Below are positions 8,023-16,765 of a DNA stretch of 50,269 nucleotides, piece by piece. Made by a program: the position numbers and the translations under genes. Source of the DNA: CAZRIP01 sp964600165 (GTDB lineage: Bacteria; Elusimicrobiota; Elusimicrobia; UBA1565; UBA9628); NCBI GenBank assembly GCA_964600165.1, contig CAZRIP010000012.1, forward strand, positions 1 to 50,269, given 5' to 3'. The first letter of the stretch is position 1; the number at the start of each line of letters is the position of its first letter. The notes under the pieces were generated by a model, which saw only the letters and a program-made list of their open reading frames with translations, did no database searches and was not told the origin of the DNA.

Positions 8023-8970
8023 ATGGAGTTGCGACCCCTCGGCCGCTCGGGCCTGAAGGTCAGCGCGCTGGCGCTCGGCACGATGAACTTCGGTTACGAC
8101 TGGCACGGCATCGGGGCCATCGACGAGAAAACCGCGCGCTGCCTCGTCGACCTCGCGCTCGAGCGCGGCGTCAACCTCTTCGACACGGCCGACATCTACG
8201 GATACGGAGTCTCCGAGAAGTTGCTGGGTAAGATCCTCAAGAAGCGCCGCGCGAAGGTCCTCATCGCCACGAAGGTCCTCGGCCAAATGCGCCCGGGCGA
8301 GCCGTCGTCGGGGGGGCTCTCGCGCAAGCACGTCGCGGAGGCGATCGACGAGAGCCTCGCGCGGCTCGGCACGGACTACGTCGATCTCTACATGCCCCAC
8401 GGTTGGGACTTTCAAGTCCCGATCGACGAGTCGCTGGAGGCCTTCGAGCGCGCCGTCAAGGCGGGGAAGGTTCGTGCCCTCGGCTGCTCGAACTTCTCCG
8501 GCTCGCAGCTGCAGGACGCGCTCGGCCGCTGCGCCGTGAAGGGCTGGGCTCGTCCGGAGTTCGACCAGGTCCAATACAGCCTCGCCGCGCGCTGGATCGA
8601 AGGCGATCTCGTCGACGCCTGCCGCGCGAGCGGCGTCGGCGTGCTGGCGTGGAGCCCGCTCGGCGGCGGCTTCTTGTCGGCGAAATACGGCGGCGCGAAG
8701 CGGCCTGAGGGACGCCGGAAGGACCCGTCGAAGGCTTTCCCGTCGCTGCCGGAGGAAAGGCTCGCCGGCCTGGTCGGCGTGCTCAAGAAAGTCGCGGGCC
8801 TCGAGGGCCTGAGCCCGGCCGCGACGGCGCTCGGCTGGGCGATCTCGAAACCCTTCGTCGCGTCGGCGGTCGTCGGCGCGCGCACGCTCGCCCAGCTTGA
8901 GGACGACCTTTCCGCGCGGCCGTTGTCGGCGCGCTCGCTCGCCTTCCTGGACCGCGCGTCGTCGATTTAG
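8023..8970 (+). CDS. Aldo/keto reductase
   Basis: An NAD(P)H-dependent oxidoreductase of the AKR superfamily, 315 residues with a TIM-barrel order of motifs. The catalytic tetrad is visible as Asp and Tyr in FDTADIYGYG, Lys in IATKVLG and His in YMPHGWD. Other family marks are the N-terminal LGRSGLKVSALALGTMNFG, RALGCSNFS, QVQYSL and VLAWSPLGGGFLS. The C-terminal VVGARTLAQLEDDL binds the cofactor adenosine phosphate in relatives. The substrate cannot be predicted and no pathway genes adjoin. It is monocistronic or read through into the small barrel gene. Confidence 0.95.
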   Translation: MELRPLGRSGLKVSALALGTMNFGYDWHGIGAIDEKTARCLVDLALERGVNLFDTADIYGYGVSEKLLGKILKKRRAKVLIATKVLGQMRPGEPSSGGLSRKHVAEAIDESLARLGTDYVDLYMPHGWDFQVPIDESLEAFERAVKAGKVRALGCSNFSGSQLQDALGRCAVKGWARPEFDQVQYSLAARWIEGDLVDACRASGVGVLAWSPLGGGFLSAKYGGAKRPEGRRKDPSKAFPSLPEERLAGLVGVLKKVAGLEGLSPAATALGWAISKPFVASAVVGARTLAQLEDDLSARPLSARSLAFLDRASSI

Positions 8971-8976
8971 GATAAT
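8971..8976 (+). promoter_or_regulatory. -10 box of the small barrel gene
   Basis: GATAAT directly follows the aldo/keto reductase stop codon and ends seven bases before the ATG at 8984. This is again the leaderless spacing. Confidence 0.5.
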
Positions 8977-8983
8977 GCCCGCC

Positions 8984-9541
8984 ATGCGGATCGCTTGTCT
9001 CTGCCTCGCGCTGCTCCTGCTTCCGGCCGCGCGCGCGCTCGGTCAGCTGCAGGGCGGGACCGGCCAATCGAACTCGTCGATCGGAGGGCGCGCGACGTTC
9101 TACCGCCCGCAAGACGCGGACCACGGGCTCTGGGCGCCGGGCGTGCAGGGGCGCCTGCGCTTGAACAAGGGCTATGCCGCCGAGTTCTCGGCCGATTTCA
9201 CGCATCATTCGATCGGCCAGACGACGATCGACGTCGTGCCGGTGCAGGCGACGCTCCTCGGCTTTTTCTATCCCGATTCGACCTTCACGCCGTATCTCCT
9301 GCTCGGCATCGGCTGGTATTACACGAAAGTGCGCGACCAGACGCCCCATACGGAGAACCGATGGGGGCCTCACGCGGGCGTCGGCGTGTCTCTCATTACA
9401 GGCGACCACTGGTCGGTCGACGCGTCGTACCGGTTCCTTTGGAGCCAGACCTACAACATCACCGACGCCGCGCACCCCATCGGGCAGAACTTCAGCGGCC
9501 AGGGCCGCATGATCACGCTCGGCCTGAACATGCGGCTCTAG
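8984..9541 (+). CDS. Small outer-membrane beta-barrel protein (OmpA/OmpW-like)
   Basis: A 185-residue protein with a signal peptide (RIACLCLALLLLPAARALG-Q). The mature part alternates polar and hydrophobic residues in strands: GVQGRLRLNKGYAAEF, TPYLLLGIGWYYTKV, WGPHAGVGVSLI and WSVDASYRFLW. It ends in a barrel-type last strand, MITLGLNMRL, with the Leu end typical of barrels recognised by BamA. This pattern fits an eight-stranded OMP_b-brl barrel. An ATG nine bases earlier at 8975 lies inside the -10 box, so 8984 is preferred. The function (pore, adhesin or structural) is unknown. Confidence 0.75.
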   Translation: MRIACLCLALLLLPAARALGQLQGGTGQSNSSIGGRATFYRPQDADHGLWAPGVQGRLRLNKGYAAEFSADFTHHSIGQTTIDVVPVQATLLGFFYPDSTFTPYLLLGIGWYYTKVRDQTPHTENRWGPHAGVGVSLITGDHWSVDASYRFLWSQTYNITDAAHPIGQNFSGQGRMITLGLNMRL

Positions 9542-9619
9542 GCCTTTAGGCCCATCGTTTTCTGGCCCTGGGGGCCCTGATCTTCCTTGGCGCCTGAGGC
9601 TAAACTAAAGGTGAAGCAT

Positions 9620-10003
9620 ATGGACCTCTACATCAAGTTCATGTCGACGATGGCGGTGGGGATGCTGGGCGCCGGCCTGGTGCTCAAGGTCCTGCTCGAC
9701 GAGCTGTTCTTGGAGTGGGACGCCGTCGCCGAAGCGCAGACTTGGTTCAAGACGGTCTCCGAGCACAAAGGCTTCTTCGCTCGCCTCGAGCGCGCCGAGG
9801 ACGCGATGATGGAAGCCGAGAAGAGCCGCGCCGTCACGGTCAACACGAGGCTCCTCGATGAGCGCCGCCAGCAGCTCAACCAGCTGAGCGCCGTCGAGAA
9901 GCGCCTGGGCTCGAACGTCAAGATCACTTTGACGCCCCTGCCGCGCACCCCCGTCGATACCCTCAAGGGGTCCTCATCCGACGCGGTCACCGCCCAACCT
10001 TAA
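9620..10003 (+). CDS. Small single-pass membrane protein, unknown function
   Basis: About 127 residues from the ATG at 9620. One hydrophobic helix lies at residues 8-25 (MAVGMLGAGLVLKVLL), followed by an alpha-helical, charged region (residues 50-95: ERAEDAMMEAEKSRAV, LLDERRQQLNQLSAVEKRL) likely to form a coiled coil, then a Pro/Thr-rich tail. The frame is also open from GTG 9611 and TTG 9587. I prefer ATG because AAAGGTG precedes it. A TAAACT at 9601-9606 could be the -10 box. No family recognised. Confidence 0.6.
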   Translation: MDLYIKFMSTMAVGMLGAGLVLKVLLDELFLEWDAVAEAQTWFKTVSEHKGFFARLERAEDAMMEAEKSRAVTVNTRLLDERRQQLNQLSAVEKRLGSNVKITLTPLPRTPVDTLKGSSSDAVTAQP

Positions 10004-10008
10004 TCTGA

Positions 10009-10014
10009 TATCAT
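10009..10014 (+). promoter_or_regulatory. Extended -10 box of the GT39/DUF4175 operon
   Basis: TGATATCAT is an extended -10 element that ends seven bases before the ATG at 10022, giving another leaderless start. Confidence 0.6.
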
Positions 10015-10021
10015 CGCGGGC

Positions 10022-11650
10022 ATGAAGGGCGCCGCGATCCTCGCGCCGAGCGCCGCCGGCCTCGCCGTTTGCCTGGGCCTGGGCGGCCTCCTGATCAAGA
10101 GCGCCGGCCCGACCTACGACGAGCCGGTGCACTTGGCGTCCGGCTATAGCGGCTTGGTCCGCGGCAGGCCGTTGAACTGGCGCAATCACCCGCCGCTGGC
10201 CGAGATGTGGGCCGCGCTGCCGCTGCTGGCGCTGCGGCCCGCGCTGCTCGAGACCGGCCGGGAATGGCACGACGGGATCTACGGCTACGCCGACGCGTTC
10301 TTGTACCAGAACCGCGTCGCGCCGGAGCGCCTGCTCGACTCGGCGCGCTTCTGGTGCCTGTTGTCTTGGAGCGCGCTGCTCCTTCCGGCCGTGGCCGCGT
10401 GGGCGTACGCGCTCGGCGGCGCGCCGGCCGCGTGGGTGGGCGCGCTGCTGCTCGCCGCCTGCCCGGCGTGGTTCACCAACGCCGCGCTCGTGACGACGGA
10501 CGCCGCGCCCGCGGCGTTCTACTTTCTCGCCTTCTTTTTCTTGTCGCGCCCCGGGCGGGGGCTCGGCCTTTGGGCCGTCGCGGGTGCCGCCGCGGGCCTG
10601 GCCTGCGCGTCCAAGTTCAACATGATCGCGGCGCCGGCTTTCATGGCGGCCGCCCTCGCGGCCGAGCGCCGCCTCGTCAAGCCGCGCTCTCGCCTCGGTT
10701 CCGGGCCGTGGCTCGCCGCCGCGATCGCAGTCGTTTGCGTCATCGCGGCTTATCGCGGGGATTGGGCGCGGTATTGGGGCGGCCTGACGATGACCTTCTC
10801 GCGCCTCAACGAGGGACGCAGCGGTTTTTTGGCGGGCCGCTACTCGCTGACGGGCTGGCTCTGGTACTTCCCCGCGGCGGTGGCGCTCAAGACTCCGCTC
10901 GCTTTTCTGCTGCTCGCGGCCGGCGGCGTCGCGCTGCGCGCGCGGAAGCCGGACGCCGATGGATTGTGGCTCGCCGCGCCGGCGGCCGTCTATTTCGCGG
11001 CGGCGTGCGCGTCCAAGACCCAGATCGGCTACCGCCACGTCCTTCCCGTTTATCCGTTCCTCGCCGTGCTCGGGGGCTGCGCGGCCGCGAGGCTCTGGGC
11101 GAGCGCGCGCGGCAAGGCCGTCCTGGCCGCCGCGTTTCTTTGGCTCGCCGTCGACCTCGCGCGGACCGGGCCGCATTATCTCGCGTATTTCAACGAGCTC
11201 GCGGGCGGCCCCGAGCGTGGCTGGACGTGGCTGGCCGACTCGAACCTCGATTGGGGCCAGGATCTCAAGTCGCTCGCCGAGGAGCTTCATAAAAGAGGCG
11301 ACCCGCCCATCTTCCTGTCCTACTTCGGCGTCGGCGACCCGTCGGCGTACGGGATCCGTTACTTCCCGGTCGCCTGGTTCACCAACGTGCTCCGGCGCGA
11401 CGGCGTCGTCTTGCCCTCGCCGAAGGACCGCGTGCTGCTCGCCGTCTCGGCGACGAACCTCGACGGCGTGTACTACGCCGATCACGACGCGTTCGCGTGG
11501 CTGCGCGCGCGGACTCCGGTCGCCGTGCCGGGCCATTCGATCTTTCTTTACGACCTGACCGCCGACCCGGACGGCCGGACGCGGTTGGGCGCGCTGCTGA
11601 CGGCGCTGAAGGCTCCTCCGGAGCTCGCCAAACGGACGGCGGGACCATGA
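10022..11650 (+). CDS. GT39/ArnT-like membrane glycosyltransferase
   Basis: An integral membrane protein of 542 residues with about ten or more hydrophobic helices. The first loop carries the signature of lipid-linked sugar transferases of the PMT/ArnT (GT-C) type: TYDEPVHLASGY near residue 37 with the catalytic-type Asp-Glu, then WRNHPPLAEMW. Later conserved blocks are TTDAAPAAFYF, CASKFNMI, KTQIGYRHVLPVYPFL and DSNLDWGQDL. It would move a sugar from a polyprenyl phosphate to a periplasmic acceptor. It overlaps the next gene by ATGA, so the two are translationally coupled. The acceptor is unknown. Confidence 0.85.
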   Translation: MKGAAILAPSAAGLAVCLGLGGLLIKSAGPTYDEPVHLASGYSGLVRGRPLNWRNHPPLAEMWAALPLLALRPALLETGREWHDGIYGYADAFLYQNRVAPERLLDSARFWCLLSWSALLLPAVAAWAYALGGAPAAWVGALLLAACPAWFTNAALVTTDAAPAAFYFLAFFFLSRPGRGLGLWAVAGAAAGLACASKFNMIAAPAFMAAALAAERRLVKPRSRLGSGPWLAAAIAVVCVIAAYRGDWARYWGGLTMTFSRLNEGRSGFLAGRYSLTGWLWYFPAAVALKTPLAFLLLAAGGVALRARKPDADGLWLAAPAAVYFAAACASKTQIGYRHVLPVYPFLAVLGGCAAARLWASARGKAVLAAAFLWLAVDLARTGPHYLAYFNELAGGPERGWTWLADSNLDWGQDLKSLAEELHKRGDPPIFLSYFGVGDPSAYGIRYFPVAWFTNVLRRDGVVLPSPKDRVLLAVSATNLDGVYYADHDAFAWLRARTPVAVPGHSIFLYDLTADPDGRTRLGALLTALKAPPELAKRTAGP

Positions 11651-14600
11651 GCCGGCTCGCGGACCTCGCCGCGCGCTGGCGCGCCCAGCGCTTGAGGTCT
11701 TCCGCGCTTGACGGCGCCGCGTGCCTGGCCTGCGCGTGCTTCGCGGGAGCGTCCCTGCTCGCGGCGCTCGACCAAGCCTTCGCGCCGCCGCAGGCGGCGC
11801 GCTGGGCGCTCCTCGCCGCGGCGAGCGCGTCCGCCGCCGCCGCCGCTTGGCGCCTGCTCCTCTTGCCTTGGCTGCGGCTCGATTGGCGCGGCGTGCTGCG
11901 CGAGGCCGAGAGGCGGTTTCCTCCCGTCGCCGAAAGCCTGTCGGCCGCTTGGGATTTGCGGGAGTCCGCGGGGCCGCATACTTCGTCCGAGCTCCGGCTC
12001 GCGCACCTCGCCCAGACCGAGCGGCTGCTGTCGACCCTCCCCGACGAGCCCGTGTTCGTCTTCTCTCCGTCGCGCGCTGCGCGCCGCGCCGCCGCCGCGG
12101 CGGCCGTCGCCGTCGCCGCCTTGCCGTGGCTTTGGCGTAGCCCCTCCTGGGAGCGGGCGCTCGCGCCGTGGCGGGACGTGCCGCTCGAGCGCTACGTGCA
12201 GATCGTGCCGGGCACTCGGGACGTCTCGTGGGGAAAGCCCGTCGTTATCGAGGCGCGTTGGGACGCGCGCGGACCCGTCGAGGGCTCGGCGCGGCCGATC
12301 TTGTGGGTCCGCGGCGCCGACGGCTGGAGCGCCGCGCGCTGGGACAGGGAGTCCTCGGGGCTCGCCTCGTTCACGGCGGAGGAGGTCGCGGCGCCGTTCG
12401 TCTATCGTCTTTCCTGGCGCGATCTGCGCAGCGCGGCTTACCGGCTGACGCCGGTGGCGGCGCCGCAGCTGGAGTCCTTGCGCGCGGTGATCCACGGCGC
12501 CGACGAGGGCGTCTCGGCGCTCGACGCGTCCCAGCCGTTGTCGGTCCTGCGCGGGAGCTGGATCAGCGTCGTCGGAAAACCCAATCAACCGCTCGGCCAC
12601 GCGGCGCTGCGGCTCTCGTCATTGCCCGGGGAGATCGCCCTCAAGCCCGCGGCTTCCGGCGAGCTGTCCGCGACCTTCCCGCTGCGCGAGGACGCGTCTC
12701 TGCGCTTGGACCTCGAGACCGCGGACGGCCGCCGCGATCCCGACCCGCCGGTCTACTCGATGCGCGCGGTCGCCGACGAGGCTCCCAAGATCGAGCTGCT
12801 TTCGCCGCTGCAGCCGGTCCAGGTCTCCCCCGACGACGCCCTGCCGCTTTCTTACGCCGCGCGCGACGACGGGGGCGTCGTCGTCGTCTCGCTGCTGGTC
12901 AAGTCCGGCGATGGGCCCGAGAAAGAGCTTCCCGTCGTTCGTTTCGCCGATCCGCGCAAGGAGCAGCTCGGCGACTATTCTTGGGACCTTTCCGGCCTTC
13001 CGCTCGGCAAGGTCCGCTTCCGCTTCAAGGCGCTCGACAACGCCGTGCCGCCTCAGGCGGGCTTCTCCCAGCCGGGAGAGCTCGAGATCGCCGACTTCGC
13101 GTCGGCCCATCGGAGCATGGAGGAGCGGTGGGTCAAGGCCGAGAAGAGCCTCGAACGCGTCTCCGAGCGCGAGCGCGCGCTGCGTGAAAGGCTCGCCGCC
13201 TCCGCGGCGCCGCCCGAAGAGGCGCAGCTCAAGACCTTGCCGGACGATTGGAAGCAAGCGGTCGACGACATGTCCGCTTTGGCGCGCTCCATGCAGGACG
13301 ACGCCTACGCCAATCCCGGCATGGCCGAGGCCGCCAAGCGCGAGGCCGAGGAGCTCGAGGCCGCGCAGCGCGACGAGCTTCCTCAGGCCATGGCGGACGC
13401 GCGGGGCCGCTCGCTCGGCGACGCGCGGCGGGAGCACGCGCGGCTCGCGCAGAAGACCGACGCCGCGCGGCGCCTGCTCGCCGAGGGGCGCAAGGTCCAA
13501 GGGATGCAGGACCTCTTTTCCGACGCGGGCCGCATGAGCCAGACGAGCGCCTCGCTCGAGAACGCCTTGGAGACGGCGGCGTCCCGCAAGGCGATCTCTC
13601 AGGCCGACCGCAAGAATCTCGATGAAGCCCTCGGCAAGCTCGACCAGCAGATGCGCTCGCTGCAGCAAACGCTCGAGAGGCTGCCGAAGGCCGACTCCGC
13701 TCCCGAGGCCGCCTCGCGGCAATCCGTCGAGCTGCCGATCGACTCCGCCCTCCGCGAAGCCGACGCGCTCGCGCAAGCGCTCGCGCGCGGCGATTACGCG
13801 GCGGCGGCGGACATCGCGCGCAAGCTTTCGGACGACTTGTCGCGCGTGGAGCGCGCGCTCGGCTCCGCGGCCCAGGGCTCCTCGGCCGCGTCATCGGCTC
13901 GCGAGACGTCGAAAGAGCTCCAGAAGATCCAGCAGTCCTGGTCGGAAGCGCTCGACTCGCAGACCAAGGCCGTCGAGGGCGCGCGCGGCCTGGATCGCGA
14001 CCGGGTGCGGCGCAAGCTCGCGGCGGAAAAGGAGCTTCTCGCCCAGCTCGCGCGGGAGCAGGCCGTTCAAGTCTCTTCGGCCGAGGCGCTCGGCGCGTCG
14101 TTTAGGCCCGAAGTCCTGCCGTGGATGCGCTCGGTCCAGGGCGAGTTCGAGGCGGGCAAAGTCACGCGCGCTCCCGATCTGCTGCGGGCGGTCTCGGCGC
14201 GGCTGCGCGTTCCGGCGATGGACGGCAGCCGTTCTCTTCTAGAAGAAAAATTCGCGGTCGCGGAAGAATCCATCCTGCGCCGGCTGGAAGAGGGCGCCGC
14301 CGACGGCCCCGCTGCCGCGACGCGCGAGGACGGCGAGGCCGCCGCCCGCGCCCAAGCCGAGGCCCGCGGCAAGGCCTCCGCGCTCCAAAAATCGCTCGAG
14401 GGCTTCTCCGAGCAAGGCGGCATGATCCCCTCGGGCGTCCTCGGCAAGATCGAGCAGGCGCAAGTCGAGCAAGGCCGCGCGGAGGGAGACCTCGGCCGCG
14501 GCGACGCGGCGTCCGGCCTCAAGCACGGGCAAGCGGCTCTCGAGCTTCTTTCGCAAGGCGCGCAGCAGCTCGGCGACGCCGCCGGCTCGGAAGGCTCGGT

Positions 14601-14832
14601 CGAGTCCGGGCTCGGCCAGCCGTTTCAGAAGCCGGGCACGGTGATCCGGGTGCTCAGGTCGGGAGGCGGAACGGGCGAGGGAGCGCAGCTCGGCTTCGTG
14701 CCCTTGCCTTCGTCGAAGGACTACGCGCCGCCGCGCGAGCTGCGCCAGGAGCTCGAAAAGTCGATGCGCGAGCCGCGCCCCGCGTCCTACGAGAAGATCA
14801 TCAAGGAATATTTTAAAAGAGTAGCGCAATGA
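11647..14832 (+). CDS. Large DUF4175-like membrane-anchored protein with long helical region
   Basis: The protein has 1061 residues. The N-terminal 160 residues hold three hydrophobic segments (about 20-45, 52-72 and 136-156). An Ig-like, beta-rich part follows (about 180-480: VQIVPGTRDVSWGKPVVIEARW, RAVADEAPKIELLSP, LPLSYAARDDGG). The rest (about 500-1060) is Ala/Glu/Arg/Gln-rich and strongly helical, with predicted coiled coils. This layout matches DUF4175-type proteins found near membrane glycosyltransferases or aerotolerance-type gene sets. The role is unknown; the order suggests an envelope scaffold. The start is the ATG in the ATGA overlap at 11647, not the open frame further upstream. 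Confidence 0.75.
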   Translation: MSRLADLAARWRAQRLRSSALDGAACLACACFAGASLLAALDQAFAPPQAARWALLAAASASAAAAAWRLLLLPWLRLDWRGVLREAERRFPPVAESLSAAWDLRESAGPHTSSELRLAHLAQTERLLSTLPDEPVFVFSPSRAARRAAAAAAVAVAALPWLWRSPSWERALAPWRDVPLERYVQIVPGTRDVSWGKPVVIEARWDARGPVEGSARPILWVRGADGWSAARWDRESSGLASFTAEEVAAPFVYRLSWRDLRSAAYRLTPVAAPQLESLRAVIHGADEGVSALDASQPLSVLRGSWISVVGKPNQPLGHAALRLSSLPGEIALKPAASGELSATFPLREDASLRLDLETADGRRDPDPPVYSMRAVADEAPKIELLSPLQPVQVSPDDALPLSYAARDDGGVVVVSLLVKSGDGPEKELPVVRFADPRKEQLGDYSWDLSGLPLGKVRFRFKALDNAVPPQAGFSQPGELEIADFASAHRSMEERWVKAEKSLERVSERERALRERLAASAAPPEEAQLKTLPDDWKQAVDDMSALARSMQDDAYANPGMAEAAKREAEELEAAQRDELPQAMADARGRSLGDARREHARLAQKTDAARRLLAEGRKVQGMQDLFSDAGRMSQTSASLENALETAASRKAISQADRKNLDEALGKLDQQMRSLQQTLERLPKADSAPEAASRQSVELPIDSALREADALAQALARGDYAAAADIARKLSDDLSRVERALGSAAQGSSAASSARETSKELQKIQQSWSEALDSQTKAVEGARGLDRDRVRRKLAAEKELLAQLAREQAVQVSSAEALGASFRPEVLPWMRSVQGEFEAGKVTRAPDLLRAVSARLRVPAMDGSRSLLEEKFAVAEESILRRLEEGAADGPAAATREDGEAAARAQAEARGKASALQKSLEGFSEQGGMIPSGVLGKIEQAQVEQGRAEGDLGRGDAASGLKHGQAALELLSQGAQQLGDAAGSEGSVESGLGQPFQKPGTVIRVLRSGGGTGEGAQLGFVPLPSSKDYAPPRELRQELEKSMREPRPASYEKIIKEYFKRVAQ

Positions 14833-14843
14833 CCGCGTAAACG

Positions 14844-14949
14844 ATGGGGTCAGACCCTTACAAACGCTTCAAACTTCTCATCGATTGTGGGATAATGCGC
14901 TTGCGGCTGAGTTTGAAGCGTTTGTGAGTTTGTGAGGGTCTGACCCCAT
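14844..14949. repeat. MITE/REP-like inverted repeat element
   Basis: The outer arms, 15 bp each (14844-14858 and 14935-14949), are perfect inverted copies that include GGGGTCAGACCC. Inner arms of 15 bp (14860-14874 and 14911-14925) are also perfectly inverted. The right side has nine extra bases (14926-14934) that look like a slipped copy of GTTTGTGAG. The centre holds GGATAAT, a possible -10 box. The size (106 bp), nested symmetry and lack of coding capacity suggest a MITE or REP element mobilised in trans. Its right end supplies the AT of the next gene's start codon. Confidence 0.8.
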
Positions 14950-15595
14950 GTCTTTTAAAGGCGAGATCGAGGCGAAGTGCCCGAAGGGCTGCGAGCCCTT
15001 CGAGGCCGAGGTTTGGAGCTACGTGCGCGGCGACCAAGACGAGGCGCTGCGCAACGCCGTCCTCGCGCGGGAGTTCAACATGCTGCTCTGCCCGACCTGC
15101 GACACGCCGTTCTTTCCCGAGGCGTCCTACGTCTACTTCGAGCCGCCCGCCGACATCCTCGCCTTCGTCTTTCCGGAATCCTACCGCGAAAAGGAAGCCT
15201 ATTGGCGCGAGAAGATGCACGCCGATTTCGCCGCCATGAAGCAGAGCCTCGGCGCCGAGCTCGGCCTCGACGTCGAGCCCGAGCTCTTCTTCGGCATCGA
15301 CGACATCGGCGAGCTGCTCGAGCGCGAGGACTGGCACCGCGACGAGCGCGACGTCATGGAGTTCATCGCCAAGGACCTCGGCCTCTCGCTCTATCGCGTG
15401 AAAGCGGGCTTCGCGCGCAAGAACGGCATCCCGGCCTCGCTGCCTTACTCCGGCAAGAAAGCCGCGCGCTCCTCCGTCATCGAGGGGCTCGGGAAGCTGC
15501 TCGCGGCCAACGACCGGCTCACCGTCTTCAAGGATTATCTGGAGCGCCTCAAGTCCGAGAAGGACCTTCCGCCGGAATCGCCGGCGCACGCTTGA
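14948..15595 (+). CDS. CpXC domain protein
   Basis: A 215-residue cytoplasmic protein. Residues 10-60 show the CpXC pattern: CPKGCEPFEAEVWSYV, then about 30 residues later LLCPTCDTPFFPEA, four cysteines probably binding zinc. The rest is mixed alpha/beta and acidic (DVEPELFFGIDDIGELLEREDW). The family is of unknown function. The only in-frame ATG near the N-terminal motif is at 14948, whose first two bases are the end of the inverted repeat. The stop overlaps the CCA-type gene by TTGA, so the two genes form one operon. Confidence 0.8.
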   Translation: MSFKGEIEAKCPKGCEPFEAEVWSYVRGDQDEALRNAVLAREFNMLLCPTCDTPFFPEASYVYFEPPADILAFVFPESYREKEAYWREKMHADFAAMKQSLGAELGLDVEPELFFGIDDIGELLEREDWHRDERDVMEFIAKDLGLSLYRVKAGFARKNGIPASLPYSGKKAARSSVIEGLGKLLAANDRLTVFKDYLERLKSEKDLPPESPAHA

Positions 15596-16710
15596 ACAAG
15601 AGCCTCGCGATCCCGCGCGCCGCCGGCGCCGTCCTGCGCCCGATCGCCGTCCGCGCCGGGCGGCTGGGCCTCAAAGCCTACGTGGTCGGCGGCCCCGTGC
15701 GCGATTGGCTGCTGGGACGCTCCACCTACGATCTCGACGTCGTCGTCGAGGGCAATCCGGCGCCGCTCGCCAACTTCTGCGCCGAGGAGCTCGGCGGCCG
15801 GGCCGAGTCGTTCGGCCAGTTCGGAACGTGGCGCGTGCTCTCGGGCAAGCTGCGCGTCGACTTCGCTACCAGCCGCCGCGAGCGATATCCGGAGCCCGCG
15901 TGCCTGCCGGTCGTCTCGACGCCCGCGCCGATCGCCGAGGACCTCGTCCGCCGTGACTTCACGATCAACGCGATGGCCTTGCCGCTCATCGAGAAAGGCG
16001 CGGCCGAGATCGTCGATCCCTACGGCGGGCTCGCGGACCTGCGGCGCCGCGTGCTGCGCGTCCTCCATGACGGGAGCTTTCGCGACGATCCGACGCGCGT
16101 CTTTCGCGCCGCGCGCTACGCCTGCCGGCTCGGTTTTCATCCCGCGCCGGCCTTGACCTCGCAGGCGCGCGCCGCCCTCGACGCCGGCCACGCGGCCCGG
16201 CTGTCGCCGCACCGCTTGGCGCAGGAGCTCTTGCGGATCTTGGGCGAGCAGGACCCGGGCTGCGCGCTGCGCCGCCTCGACGCGTGGGGCTATCTCGCGC
16301 TGATCCGAGCCGCTCTTCCCGCGCCGCCCGCGAACCTCCGGACGCCGGCCGAGCGGCTCGCGGCGATCGCGCTCGCGCTCGGCGAGGACGGAGAGGCGTT
16401 CTTATCGCGCCTTCCCGTCGACCACCATCTCTCGGCGCCCGCGCGCGAGGCGCTCAAGCTCGCCCGCGAGAAAGCGGCTCCCCGCTCGGCTCCGTCGCCG
16501 GCCGCCGCGCGCGCCCTGCGCGCGGCCTCGCCCAAGCTCGCCGTCTCCGCGCTTAAGCCGCTCTGGCTCCATGGCGGCGACCTCGAGGAGCTCGGCGTAA
16601 AGCCGGGCCCCAAGATGGGCGAGATCCTGAACGCCGCCGCGCGCGCGCAGTGGGAAGGTTTGCTTCCGTCGCGCGCCAAAGCGCTCGCCTGGCTCAAGAA
16701 ACGAGTTTGA
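15592..16710 (+). CDS. CCA tRNA nucleotidyltransferase / poly(A) polymerase family protein
   Basis: A class II nucleotidyltransferase of 372 residues, expected to add or repair the tRNA CCA end. It shows YVVGGPVRDWLLGRSTYDLDVVVEG near residue 23 (GG...RD and the DxD metal pair), RRDFTINAMA near 120, DPYGGLADLRRRVLRVLHD and the DDPTRVFRAAR block near 160, and SPHRLAQELLRIL near 204. The C-terminal region is short and Ala-rich without a recognisable HD domain, so an A-adding or poly(A) role cannot be excluded. The start is TTG in the TTGA overlap with the CpXC gene. Confidence 0.88.
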   Translation: MNKSLAIPRAAGAVLRPIAVRAGRLGLKAYVVGGPVRDWLLGRSTYDLDVVVEGNPAPLANFCAEELGGRAESFGQFGTWRVLSGKLRVDFATSRRERYPEPACLPVVSTPAPIAEDLVRRDFTINAMALPLIEKGAAEIVDPYGGLADLRRRVLRVLHDGSFRDDPTRVFRAARYACRLGFHPAPALTSQARAALDAGHAARLSPHRLAQELLRILGEQDPGCALRRLDAWGYLALIRAALPAPPANLRTPAERLAAIALALGEDGEAFLSRLPVDHHLSAPAREALKLAREKAAPRSAPSPAAARALRAASPKLAVSALKPLWLHGGDLEELGVKPGPKMGEILNAAARAQWEGLLPSRAKALAWLKKRV

Positions 16711-16717
16711 AAAAGAA

Positions 16718-16749
16718 ACCGCCCCGGCCGCTGAGGCGGCCGGGGCGGT
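16718..16749. terminator. Bidirectional terminator between convergent genes
   Basis: A perfect 14-bp GC-rich stem (16718-16731 with 16736-16749) has a TGAG loop. On the minus strand it is followed by TTTCTTTTT, giving a strong terminator for the proline-rich gene. On the plus strand it is followed by the weaker AATTCTTT after the CCA-type gene. Confidence 0.9.
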
Positions 16750-16765
16750 AATTCTTTCCGGCGGA

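Noticed and set aside
9542..9586. Possible terminator (GGCC and GGCCC/GGGCC short palindromes)
   Set aside because: Stems are only 4-5 bp and no U-tract follows.
14948..14950. Idea that the CpXC gene starts further downstream than the inverted repeat
   Set aside because: The first zinc-binding cysteine lies at about residue 11, so a later start would remove the domain.
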